Source: Actinomycetes bacterium
GTDB lineage: Bacteria > Actinomycetota > Acidimicrobiia > Acidimicrobiales > RAAP-2
Reading direction: 5' to 3'
Assembly: GCA_021841725.1 (NCBI GenBank)
Contig: JAKCEC010000026.1
Coordinates: 785 to 12,606, forward strand
DNA length: 11,822 nt
Part shown: positions 1-6,136 of the stretch, piece by piece
Numbering within the stretch: the stretch's first letter is position 1
Layout of the letters: each line of letters opens with the position of its first letter
Translations under genes and position numbers: made by a program
Notes under the pieces: model-generated
Databases searched by the model: none
Told to the model about the DNA's origin: nothing
What the model saw: the letters and a program-made list of their open reading frames with translations, nothing else

Positions 1-1549
1 GGAAGAATCCGGCACCGTCGTGGGGCGACCCCGCGCGAGGGACCGCCGCGTCCCAGAAGTGCTCGATGAGGTAGTGGGCCACCTCCTGGGCGCGCGAGAG
101 CCAGTCGTCGTCGCCCGCCACCTCGAACGCGTCGACGCAGGCGTCGATGAGCCAGGCCAGGTCGGCCGCGGTGGCGTAATCACGGCCGTGCTGCGTGCGC
201 CACCAGTGTCCGCGCCGGAAGTGGCTGGTGGTCAGCGACGCGAGCAGGGTGAGGGCCTCGGCGCTGTACTCGTCGTCACGCGCCGCGAAGAGGGCCCCCG
301 CGAACATCGCGTTCCACTCGAGGATGACCTTGTCGTCGCGCGCGGGCTGGGGACGGCGGGCCCGCGCCCTCGCGAGGGCGTCCAACGCCGGTCCGAGCGC
401 CGGCGGCGCCACGAAGGGCGCGTCGTCGGCCAGCCGCGGGACACTGCGACCCTCGAGGTCGCCGTGCGCGCTGATGCACCAGCGCTGCGTCACCGCCGCG
501 GTGGCGTCGCCCAGACCGGCCGCGTCGAGCACGTCGCGCACCTCCGCGGGCGTCCAGGTGACGTGCGACCCCTCCACCTCCGCGGCGTCGGCGTCGAGTG
601 ACGCGGCGAAGCCCAGGGGTACCCGCAAGTCGCGCTGGACGAACCCCACCGTGCGGCGCGCGACCTCGTCGTAGGGGGACCCCGGGCCGTCGACGCGCCC
701 GGCGCGAAAGTACGAGCGCGCGAGCAGGGCCTGATCGCTGAGCATCTTCTCGAAGTGCGGGACGTGCCAGCGCGCGTCCACGCTGTAGCGCGCGAACCCG
801 CCGCCGACGTGGTCGAAGAGTCCGCGCCGCGACATCGCGTCCAAGATGCGCCGGCGCGCGCGCGTCGCGCTGTCCTGCGACGAGCCGAGCAGCGCGTCGA
901 CGTAGCTGGGTCGGGGAAAACGCGGGGCGGAGGTGCCGCCGTCGTCGTCGGTCGCCGCGACGATCTCGTCGACGAGGTCGCGTCGGATCGCCGCGAGATC
1001 CAGCGCGTCGGTGCGCGGCGCCAGGTGGTCGACGAAGGCCACCTCGCGACCCAGCGCGCGCTCGAGGGCGACCGCCTGGCGTTCGACGTCGAGACGACGG
1101 GTGCGCCAGGCGACGTCGATGGCGTTGAGCAGGGTGCGCAGGCCCACCTGGGCGGGACGGTCCGTCGGTGGGTAGTACGTGCCCCCCGTGAAGGGTCGCC
1201 CGTCGGGCACGAGGAACACCGTCAGGGGCCAGCCACCGTGCCCGCTGATCAACTGGACGGCCGCCATGTAGAGCTGGTCGAGGTCGGGTCGCTCCTCGCG
1301 GTCCACCTTGACGGCGACGAAATTCGCGCGCAAGAGCGAGGCCACTTCCTCGTCGGCGAAGGATTCGTGCGCCATCACGTGACACCAGTGACAGGCGGCG
1401 TAGCCCACCGACAAGAACACGGGTACGTCGCGGCGCCGGGCCTCGCCCAGGGCGTCCTCGCCCCAGGTCCACCAGTCGACCGGGTTGTCGACGTGTTGGC
1501 GCAGGTAGGGCGAGAGGTCGTCGGACGCCATCTCGCGCAGTCGCGGCAC
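1..1549 (-). CDS. YyaL/SPATA20-type thioredoxin domain protein (DUF255), 3' end cut off by the window
   Basis: The reading frame stays open from 1549 to the window edge, giving 516 codons of a family usually about 650-700 residues long, so the C-terminus is missing. The N-terminal thioredoxin-like domain is clear: SPYL at 13-16, HVDNPVDWW at 19-27, the redox motif CHWCH at 53-57, and VDREERPD at 82-89. The later (alpha/alpha)6-barrel part carries DHVGGGFARYSVDARW at 246-261, HVPHFEKML at 262-270 and DDKVILEWNAM at 405-415, all hallmarks of the family. I chose the GTG at 1549 because the N-terminus (MPRLREMASDDLSPYL) then aligns with typical members and a GAGGG lies 7 bases upstream. An ATG at 1531 is the alternative. 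Its biochemical role is poorly defined: the family combines a thioredoxin fold with a glycosidase-like or epimerase-like barrel. The gene is divergent from the dehydrogenase at 1703 with a 153-base gap. I see no functional link to the transporter genes. Confidence 0.93.
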   Translation of the reverse strand, partial: MPRLREMASDDLSPYLRQHVDNPVDWWTWGEDALGEARRRDVPVFLSVGYAACHWCHVMAHESFADEEVASLLRANFVAVKVDREERPDLDQLYMAAVQLISGHGGWPLTVFLVPDGRPFTGGTYYPPTDRPAQVGLRTLLNAIDVAWRTRRLDVERQAVALERALGREVAFVDHLAPRTDALDLAAIRRDLVDEIVAATDDDGGTSAPRFPRPSYVDALLGSSQDSATRARRRILDAMSRRGLFDHVGGGFARYSVDARWHVPHFEKMLSDQALLARSYFRAGRVDGPGSPYDEVARRTVGFVQRDLRVPLGFAASLDADAAEVEGSHVTWTPAEVRDVLDAAGLGDATAAVTQRWCISAHGDLEGRSVPRLADDAPFVAPPALGPALDALARARARRPQPARDDKVILEWNAMFAGALFAARDDEYSAEALTLLASLTTSHFRRGHWWRTQHGRDYATAADLAWLIDACVDAFEVAGDDDWLSRAQEVAHYLIEHFWDAAVPRAGSPHDGAGFF

Positions 1550-1702
1550 GGTCACGCCCTCGATGAGGCGCGCGAGCGCTCGGGGAGAACCATGCCTGAA
1601 TCCTAGGGAATCTCGGGTCGGGGGAATTCGCTAACGTGAGGGCGCCGCCGCTGGAGCGCGCGGACCCGACGAGGGTGAGCGTCACTACGAGAGGACAACG
1701 TC

Positions 1703-2683
1703 ATGACCAGACCAGTGCGCTGGGGGATCATCGGAACCGGCAAGATCGCCCGCGGATTCGTGCGCGACCTCCAGTCGATCGAGGAGGCCCAGGTGGTGGC
1801 GGTGGGTTCGCGCCAGCAGGCGAGTGCCGACGCTTTCGGGGACGCCCTGGGCGTGGCGCGTCGTTACGACTCCTACGAGGCCCTGGTGGACGATCCCGAG
1901 GTCGACGCGGTCTACGTCGCGACGCCGCACCCGATGCACTTCGCCAACGCCGCGCTGGCGCTCGCGCACGATAAGGCGGTGCTGGTGGAGAAGGCCTTCA
2001 CGATGAACGCGCGCGAGGCGCGCGACCTGGTGGCCCTGGCCCGGTCGCGTCGGCTCTTTCTGATGGAGGCGATGTGGACCCGATTCCTGCCCCACGTCGT
2101 CGCGCTGCGCGACCTGGTGTCGCGCGGGGTCCTGGGCGAACTCGTCATGTTCGAGGCCGACAACGGGCACTTCTTCGAGCAAGACCCGACCTTTCGTCTC
2201 TTCGCCCCCGAACTCGGGGGCAGCGCCCTGTTGGACCTCGGGGTCTACCCCGTGTCCCTCGCGTCGATGTTGCTCGGGACGCCCTCGCGCATGGTGACGA
2301 TGGTCGACCCCGCCTTCACCGGCGTCGACGCCACGGCGTCGATGATCTTCGGGTACGACTCGGGAGCGCAAGCCCTCCTCACGTGCACCTCGCGGGCGCG
2401 CACCTCGGTGCGCGCGTGCCTGAGCGGTACCGAGGCCCGCGTGGAGATCGCCAGCGACTTCTACGCACCGACGTCCTTTCGCGTGATCACGCGAAACGGG
2501 GAGGTCACGGAATTCGCCTTCGACGTGGCGCCGCGCGGATTACGCTTCCAGGCCGTGGAAGTGGCCCGTTGCTTGGAGCAGGGTGCGCTCGAGAGTACGG
2601 TGATGCCCCTCGACGAGACCGTCTCGATCATGGAGACGATGGAACGGGTGATCGCGACGCTAGAGCCAGCGCCAGTCGTCTAG
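1703..2683 (+). CDS. Gfo/Idh/MocA-family NAD(P)-dependent oxidoreductase
   Basis: The 326-residue protein has the normal family length. An N-terminal Rossmann fold is shown by WGIIGTGKIA at 7-16, followed by a strand ending VVAVGSR (31-37) and VYVATPHPMH (70-79). The signature after it reads VEKAFTMN (95-102), where K97 is the usual catalytic lysine; most relatives have EKP rather than EKA. MEAMWTRFLP (121-130) and GGSALLDLGVYPV (172-184) are typical of the dihydrodiol-dehydrogenase-like branch. Such cytosolic enzymes oxidise or reduce sugars, inositols or related diols; the substrate cannot be read from sequence. The ATG at 1703 has GAGAGG 8 bases upstream. The gene converges on the sugar kinase and overlaps it by 24 bases (2660-2683). 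Its place beside a kinase, a LacI regulator and sugar transporters suggests a role in catabolism of an imported sugar or polyol, which is inference. Confidence 0.9.
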   Translation: MTRPVRWGIIGTGKIARGFVRDLQSIEEAQVVAVGSRQQASADAFGDALGVARRYDSYEALVDDPEVDAVYVATPHPMHFANAALALAHDKAVLVEKAFTMNAREARDLVALARSRRLFLMEAMWTRFLPHVVALRDLVSRGVLGELVMFEADNGHFFEQDPTFRLFAPELGGSALLDLGVYPVSLASMLLGTPSRMVTMVDPAFTGVDATASMIFGYDSGAQALLTCTSRARTSVRACLSGTEARVEIASDFYAPTSFRVITRNGEVTEFAFDVAPRGLRFQAVEVARCLEQGALESTVMPLDETVSIMETMERVIATLEPAPVV

Positions 2684-3607
2684 GGCGATCACCTCGTCGC
2701 GTCGTGGCGGTTGGGCCCCGGCGCGTTGACACGTGAGACGCGAGATTTCGATGGCGGCGGCTACCGCATCGCGCAGGGTGGCGCCGGTGTGCAGGTCCTG
2801 GCCGGTGAGGCCGTGGCCGGTCCACCACGTCATGAACCCGCCCACCAGCGCGTCGCCCGCGCCGACGGTGTCGACCACCTCGGTCGCCGCGACGTCCACG
2901 CGGACCTCGACCTCGCGGGTCAGGGCCGTGACGGGGCCCGCCCCGTCGGTCACGATGACGCAGGTGGCGCCCAGGGCGAGGAGCTCGTGCGCGCCCTCGA
3001 GGGGGGAGAGCGCGGGGTAGAGGTACGCCAGGTCCTCGGTGGAGACCTTGACGACGTCGGCGCGCGCGCTCAGGCGCGCCACGCGCGCGCGGTACGCGTC
3101 GTGGTCGCGCACCGCGCTCGGTCGACAGTTCGGGTCGATCACCACCAGGGTGGTCGCCGCGGCGTTCAAGACGAGCGCTTCGCCCAGTGACGCCATGGGC
3201 TCCACGAGCACACCGAGGGTACCGAAGTAGATGGCCGCCAGACCGGTGACGGCGTTCAGCGCACGCGTCGTCTCCTCGGCGCCGAGGGCGAAGGCGGCCG
3301 TATCGTTGAGGTGAAAGTGGTAGCGCGGCCCCCGAGGGTTCAGTTCCACCACCGCCAAGGTGGTGGGTTCCTCGCGCGCCGCGTCGAGCGCGATCGTCAC
3401 GTGACTGTCGGTCAGGGCGTCGCGCACGAAGGTCCCGAAGGCGTCGGCCGACACCCCCGAGATGAAGCGCGCGTCACCCCCGAGACGGCCAATGGTGCGC
3501 GCGACGTTCAACGGACCCCCGCCGATGACTGCGTTGACCGAACCGTCGTGGGCGACGAGGAGGTCGACGAGGTTCTCGCCCAGTACCGCGATGGGGGGTG
3601 AACTCAT
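2660..3607 (-). CDS. PfkB-family carbohydrate kinase (fructokinase/ribokinase type)
   Basis: The 315-residue protein has the family's usual length. It starts with the core strand IAVLGENLVDLL (6-17), has the first PfkB region around GGGPLNVARTIGRLGG (29-44), DPNCRPS (158-164) as in fructokinases, and the second PfkB signature DTVGAGDALVGGF (246-258), in which GAGD forms the anion hole and D252 is the catalytic base. It should phosphorylate a monosaccharide at a hydroxymethyl group using ATP in the cytosol. The ATG at 3607 was chosen because the family begins right at the IAVLGE strand; the frame is open further upstream, but that part looks unlike the family and no strong Shine-Dalgarno sits at 3607. 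It is divergent from the LacI regulator with the shared operator region between them, so co-regulation with cassette A is likely. Its stop lies inside the end of the convergent dehydrogenase gene. The exact sugar is unknown; fructose is a reasonable guess. Confidence 0.9.
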   Translation of the reverse strand: MSSPPIAVLGENLVDLLVAHDGSVNAVIGGGPLNVARTIGRLGGDARFISGVSADAFGTFVRDALTDSHVTIALDAAREEPTTLAVVELNPRGPRYHFHLNDTAAFALGAEETTRALNAVTGLAAIYFGTLGVLVEPMASLGEALVLNAAATTLVVIDPNCRPSAVRDHDAYRARVARLSARADVVKVSTEDLAYLYPALSPLEGAHELLALGATCVIVTDGAGPVTALTREVEVRVDVAATEVVDTVGAGDALVGGFMTWWTGHGLTGQDLHTGATLRDAVAAAIEISRLTCQRAGAQPPRRDEVIALDDWRWL

Positions 3608-3643
3608 CTCGGGGCCACTTTCTTCGTAGTCGGGTAGGGGCAG

Positions 3644-3669
3644 CCCCCGGATTCTTTCGTCTCCGGGGG
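3644..3669 (-). other. Inverted repeat (hairpin) in the leader of the sugar kinase gene
   Basis: CCCCCGGA (3644-3651) and TCCGGGGG (3662-3669) form a perfect 8-bp stem around a 10-base loop. In kinase mRNA it would lie 36 to 62 bases ahead of the start codon. No run of U follows in either direction, so it is a poor intrinsic terminator. A leader structure influencing translation or mRNA stability is possible. Confidence 0.45.
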
Positions 3670-3688
3670 TGGCGACGCCGTCGCGGTG

Positions 3689-3717
3689 TTGTGGAGACAA
3701 CGTTATCTCACTACCAT
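3689..3717 (+). promoter_or_regulatory. Candidate promoter of the lacI-family gene
   Basis: TTGTGG (3689-3694) and TACCAT (3712-3717) are separated by 17 bases and match the sigma70-type -35 and -10 boxes at 3 and 4 of 6 positions. The palindromic operator at 3694-3709 fills the spacer, a position where a bound repressor would block polymerase. Transcription would begin about 40 bases ahead of the ATG at 3765. Confidence 0.45.
3694..3709. promoter_or_regulatory. LacI-type operator in the kinase/lacI divergent region
   Basis: GAGACAACGTTATCTC is a 16-bp palindrome with a single mismatched pair and a central CG, the form expected for LacI-family operators, in which the hinge helices insert a leucine at the central CpG step. 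Its first 11 bases recur exactly at 4758 and 4938. It lies between two divergent genes and inside the probable lacI promoter, so it probably gives autoregulation and may also control the kinase. Confidence 0.7.
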
Positions 3718-3764
3718 CGAGGTGTCCTCTCCGGTGTCGGAGACGGACCCGAGGGGGAGAACCG

Positions 3765-4823
3765 ATGGTAGACGGGTCAACGGGTCGAGGCCCGGGTTTT
3801 CGCGCGACGATGAAGGACGTGGCGGCGCTGGCCCGAGTGAGCCTCAAGACCGTCTCGCGGGTCATCAACGACGAACCCACCGTGAACCCCGAACTCGCCG
3901 ACCGGGTACGACGCGCGGCCAGTCAACTGCACTACCAGCCCAATTTCGGGGCGAGCGCCCTGCGACGCCGCGACGGCCGTTCCTCGACGATCGCGGTGCT
4001 GCTCGAAGACCTCTCGAACCCCTTCTCGGCCACGATCTATCGGGCGGTGGAGGAAATGGCGATCGCCCGCGGCGTGTCGGTCCTCGGGGGGAGCTTCGAC
4101 GAGGACCCCCAACGAGAGCACGAGATCACCGCGTCCATGTCGCGTCACCGGGTGGACGGCGTCATCATCGCCCCGGCCAGTCGCGATCATCAGTACCTGC
4201 GCCAGGAGCAGATGGCGGGGGTGCCCTTCGTCTTCGTCGACCGCCCGCCGCACCTGCTCGACGCGGACACGGTGCTCTCCGATTCGCGCGCCGGCGCGGC
4301 CCGGGCCGTCGCGCACCTGATCTCGCTGGGGCACCGCCGGATCGCGTTCCTCGGTGACCTCGACACCATTTACACGGCCCAGGAGCGCTTCCAGGGCTAC
4401 CGCGACGCGCACGTCGCGGCGGGCGTGCCGGTGCGCGAGTCCGACGTCGCGCGCAATTTGCGCACCATTGACGCGGCCTACGTCGTCGTCGGGCGCCTCC
4501 TCGACGCGCCCGTTCCCCCGACGGCGATTTTCGCCGGCCAGAACCTCTCGACCATCGGGGCCGTGCGCGCGATTCGTGAGCGCGGGCTACAGCGCCGCGT
4601 GGCACTCGTGGGATTCGACGACTTCTTGCTCGCCGACCTCTTGGAACCGGGCGTCACCGTGGTGGCCCAAAATCCGGTGGCCATGGGTCGCGAAGCGGCC
4701 GCACTGCTCTTCGCGCGCATTGACGGCGACGACAGTCCATCCAAAAAGAAGATAGTTGAGACAACGTTCATCACTCGAGGATCGGGTGAGATACCCGTTG
4801 ACGATCGAGACAATCGGCTGTAA
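3765..4823 (+). CDS. LacI-family transcriptional regulator
   Basis: The 352-residue protein has the family's standard layout. The N-terminal helix-turn-helix is MKDVAALARVSLKTVSRVIN (16-35), where L27 and K28 sit at the base-reading positions that are Tyr and Gln in LacI. The hinge helix (about 58-68, PNFGASALRRR) follows, then a periplasmic-binding-protein-like effector domain starting at STIAVLLEDLSNPF (74-87), with VDGVIIAP (130-137), FVDRPP (157-162), GHRRIAFLGD (189-198) and VGFDDF (282-287). The ATG at 3765 has a strong purine-rich GAGGGGGAG ending 5 bases upstream. ATG 3810, directly at the HTH, is a possible alternative, and the frame is also open back to 3669. The effector is probably the sugar or sugar phosphate of cassette A. 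The gene reads toward cassette A, with 179 bases between them holding a separate promoter. Codons near its 3' end are unusually AT-rich and overlap an operator copy. Confidence 0.95.
   Translation: MVDGSTGRGPGFRATMKDVAALARVSLKTVSRVINDEPTVNPELADRVRRAASQLHYQPNFGASALRRRDGRSSTIAVLLEDLSNPFSATIYRAVEEMAIARGVSVLGGSFDEDPQREHEITASMSRHRVDGVIIAPASRDHQYLRQEQMAGVPFVFVDRPPHLLDADTVLSDSRAGAARAVAHLISLGHRRIAFLGDLDTIYTAQERFQGYRDAHVAAGVPVRESDVARNLRTIDAAYVVVGRLLDAPVPPTAIFAGQNLSTIGAVRAIRERGLQRRVALVGFDDFLLADLLEPGVTVVAQNPVAMGREAAALLFARIDGDDSPSKKKIVETTFITRGSGEIPVDDRDNRL
4758..4772. promoter_or_regulatory. Operator-like copy of GAGACAACGTT inside the 3' end of the lacI gene
   Basis: GAGACAACGTTCATC shares its first 11 bases with the operators at 3694 and 4938; with the preceding T, 12 bases match the 4938 site. 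The right half is degenerate. Its centre lies 180 bases upstream of the centre of the cassette A operator, a distance at which LacI-family tetramers can loop DNA. It encodes Glu-Thr-Thr-Phe-Ile, so overlap by chance with coding sequence remains possible. Confidence 0.45.
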
Positions 4824-4908
4824 TCAGGGTTTACCGTAATCCTTGGAAATCTTGGCTGTTCGGACGAAATACGCCCGTGATTCTTCATGAAAACGTTACC
4901 CAAATGGT

Positions 4909-4937
4909 TTGACACTCACGCCCGCACTCACTAGTGT
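4909..4937 (+). promoter_or_regulatory. Sigma70-type promoter of transporter cassette A
   Basis: A perfect -35 box TTGACA (4909-4914) and a -10 box TAGTGT (4932-4937) are separated by exactly 17 bases. Initiation would fall near 4943-4945, giving a leader of about 59 bases before the start codon at 5003. It is the best promoter in the window, as expected for a highly expressed binding protein. Confidence 0.75.
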
Positions 4938-4939
4938 GA

Positions 4940-4951
4940 GACAACGTTGTC
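4940..4951. promoter_or_regulatory. LacI-type operator at the transcription start of cassette A
   Basis: GACAACGTTGTC is a perfect 12-bp palindrome with a central CG, starting two bases after the -10 box and covering the predicted transcription start. This is the classic arrangement for steric repression. With its left flank it contains GAGACAACGTT, shared with the site in the divergent kinase/lacI region, so the neighbouring LacI protein is the obvious ligand. Confidence 0.8.
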
Positions 4952-5002
4952 CAACAGTCCGTGGGATGGTCTCATGGCTCGGGCAAAGGGGGAAGCAAGA
5001 AA

Positions 5003-6019
5003 ATGAAGTCACGTTCCATGCGTCTCATCCAGGGTGCGGCGGTTGCCTCGACTTTGGCTGCGTCGGTGTTCACGTTCGTGGGGGGCACCGCCTCGGTGGC
5101 CAACGCGGCGTCGAAGAAGTTCACGGTTGCTTACGTCGTGGGTGCTGCCTCGGACCCGTTCTTTCTGTCCATGAAGGCCGGTGCTTCGGCCGAGGCCAAG
5201 AAGTTGGGCATCAACTTGGTGTGGCAGGGTAACCCCAGCGTCTACTCCTCGGCGACCCAGATTCCGATTGTGCAGACCCTTCTCGCCACCAAGCCCAGCG
5301 CGTTGGTCATCGCCCCGACCGACACCAAGGCCCTCCAGCCGGTGGTCGCGCAGTACGTCGCGGCGAAGATTCCCGTCTTCAACGTCGACTCCGGTGACGC
5401 CAACCAGAGCAACATCACGTCGTGGGTGACGGGTAACAACCTCCAGGGTGGCCAGGCCGCCGCGGACGCGTTGGCTTCCGCCATGAACTACTCCAAGAAT
5501 TGCACCGCCGCCGCCAAGTGCGTGGTCGCCATCGGCGTGAGCTCGATCACCACCTCGACCGACGCGGCCCGTTTGAAGGGCTTCGCCGCCGAAGTGAAGG
5601 CCAAGTACCCGAACATCAAGGCGCTGAACCCGATCGTGTCGAACTCGCAGCCGGCCGTCGCGACGTCGGGCTTCAAGCAGGCGCTGGCCGCCAACAAGGT
5701 CGCGGGCATCTTCGCGATTGACGGGACCGACCTCGAGGGCGCCGCCCAGGCCATCCTCACCTCGGGCGCCGCGGGCAAGAACATCAAGGTCGTGGGCTAC
5801 GACGCCTACGCGACGACCATCAAGAGCATGCAGGCGGGCAAGATCTCGGCGATCATCTCCCAGCAGCCCGCGCTCGAGGGTAAGGACATCATCGACGCGG
5901 TGTACGCCAAGTTGACGGGCAAGGGCGCGATCGCGCACCTGACCACCCTGGCCAACATTGTCTTGACGCCGGCCAACTGCGCCAAGCTGTGCCCGGTGTA
6001 CGTCTACAAGACGGCCTAG
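5003..6019 (+). CDS. Cassette A sugar ABC transporter substrate-binding protein (RbsB/FrcB class)
   Basis: The 338-residue protein captures a monosaccharide outside the membrane and delivers it to the permease. A Sec signal peptide (basic MKSRSMR, hydrophobic core, probable cleavage after ANA at about 36) has no lipobox cysteine. The mature part has the Peripla_BP_4 fold: TVAYVVGAASDPFF (41-54), ALVIAPTD (100-107), PVFNVDSGD (124-132), AGIFAIDGTD (234-243), VVGYDAY (263-269) and ISAIISQQP (281-289). Counterparts of ribose-binding residues are F53, F54, D129, R190, D267 and Q288, but N13, R90 and N190 of RbsB correspond to D51, S130 and D240, so ribose itself is doubtful. Two close cysteine pairs (C167/C173, C326/C330) could be disulfides. 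ATG 5003 is preceded by AAAGGGGGAAG; the frame also opens at GTG 4961, but that would add residues ahead of the signal peptide. Fructose or another monosaccharide is plausible. Confidence 0.93.
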   Translation: MKSRSMRLIQGAAVASTLAASVFTFVGGTASVANAASKKFTVAYVVGAASDPFFLSMKAGASAEAKKLGINLVWQGNPSVYSSATQIPIVQTLLATKPSALVIAPTDTKALQPVVAQYVAAKIPVFNVDSGDANQSNITSWVTGNNLQGGQAAADALASAMNYSKNCTAAAKCVVAIGVSSITTSTDAARLKGFAAEVKAKYPNIKALNPIVSNSQPAVATSGFKQALAANKVAGIFAIDGTDLEGAAQAILTSGAAGKNIKVVGYDAYATTIKSMQAGKISAIISQQPALEGKDIIDAVYAKLTGKGAIAHLTTLANIVLTPANCAKLCPVYVYKTA

Positions 6020-6034
6020 AGTCACACCTCGTGG

Positions 6035-6071
6035 GGACCCCCGGGCCCGCTGTGGCGGGACCCGGGGGTCC
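6035..6071 (+). terminator. Strong GC hairpin between binding-protein and permease genes
   Basis: GGACCCCCGGGCCCG (6035-6049) pairs with CGGG (6056-6059) and CCCGGGGGTCC (6061-6071), giving about 15 base pairs with one bulged A at 6060 and a 6-base loop. It begins 15 bases after the binding-protein stop codon. Only CTTTC follows (6076-6080), so full termination is unlikely. Partial termination, or protection of the upstream mRNA from 3' exonucleases, would raise binding protein relative to membrane subunits, as known from maltose- and histidine-type operons. Confidence 0.65.
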
Positions 6072-6136
6072 GACACTTTCATGGAGTATTTTCGTACGAA
6101 GTGCATCTATCCGTGATGCCGTCCTAAGGAAGTGCC

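Noticed and set aside
171..181. The window was checked for tRNA, rRNA, CRISPR, transposase or phage genes, and toxin or defence modules
   Set aside because: All coding space is taken by recognisable metabolic and transport genes. No array-like repeats, cloverleaf structures or transposase motifs were seen anywhere.
276..1685. A long open frame (469 codons) on the minus strand over the YyaL-type gene
   Set aside because: Its translation is Arg/Ala/Pro/Gly-rich with no recognisable motif, while the adjacent frame on the same strand encodes the clear CHWCH-containing family protein. It is a GC-driven shadow.
1693..1701. ACAACGT at the dehydrogenase start, resembling half of the LacI operator
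   Set aside because: It lacks the second half (AACGTC rather than AACGTT) and overlaps the ribosome-binding region; ACAACGT also occurs within coding sequence (for example near 8633), so it is not specific.
4892..4897. A further AACGTT core upstream of the cassette A promoter, 51 bases from the main operator
   Set aside because: Outside the hexamer it does not match GAGACAACGTT and is only weakly symmetric; a hexamer is expected a few times by chance in this length.
5009..6106. A 365-codon open frame on the minus strand opposite the cassette A binding protein
   Set aside because: The translation is Arg/Gly/Asp/His-rich without domain signatures and lies opposite an unmistakable gene; long antisense frames are normal in such GC-rich DNA.
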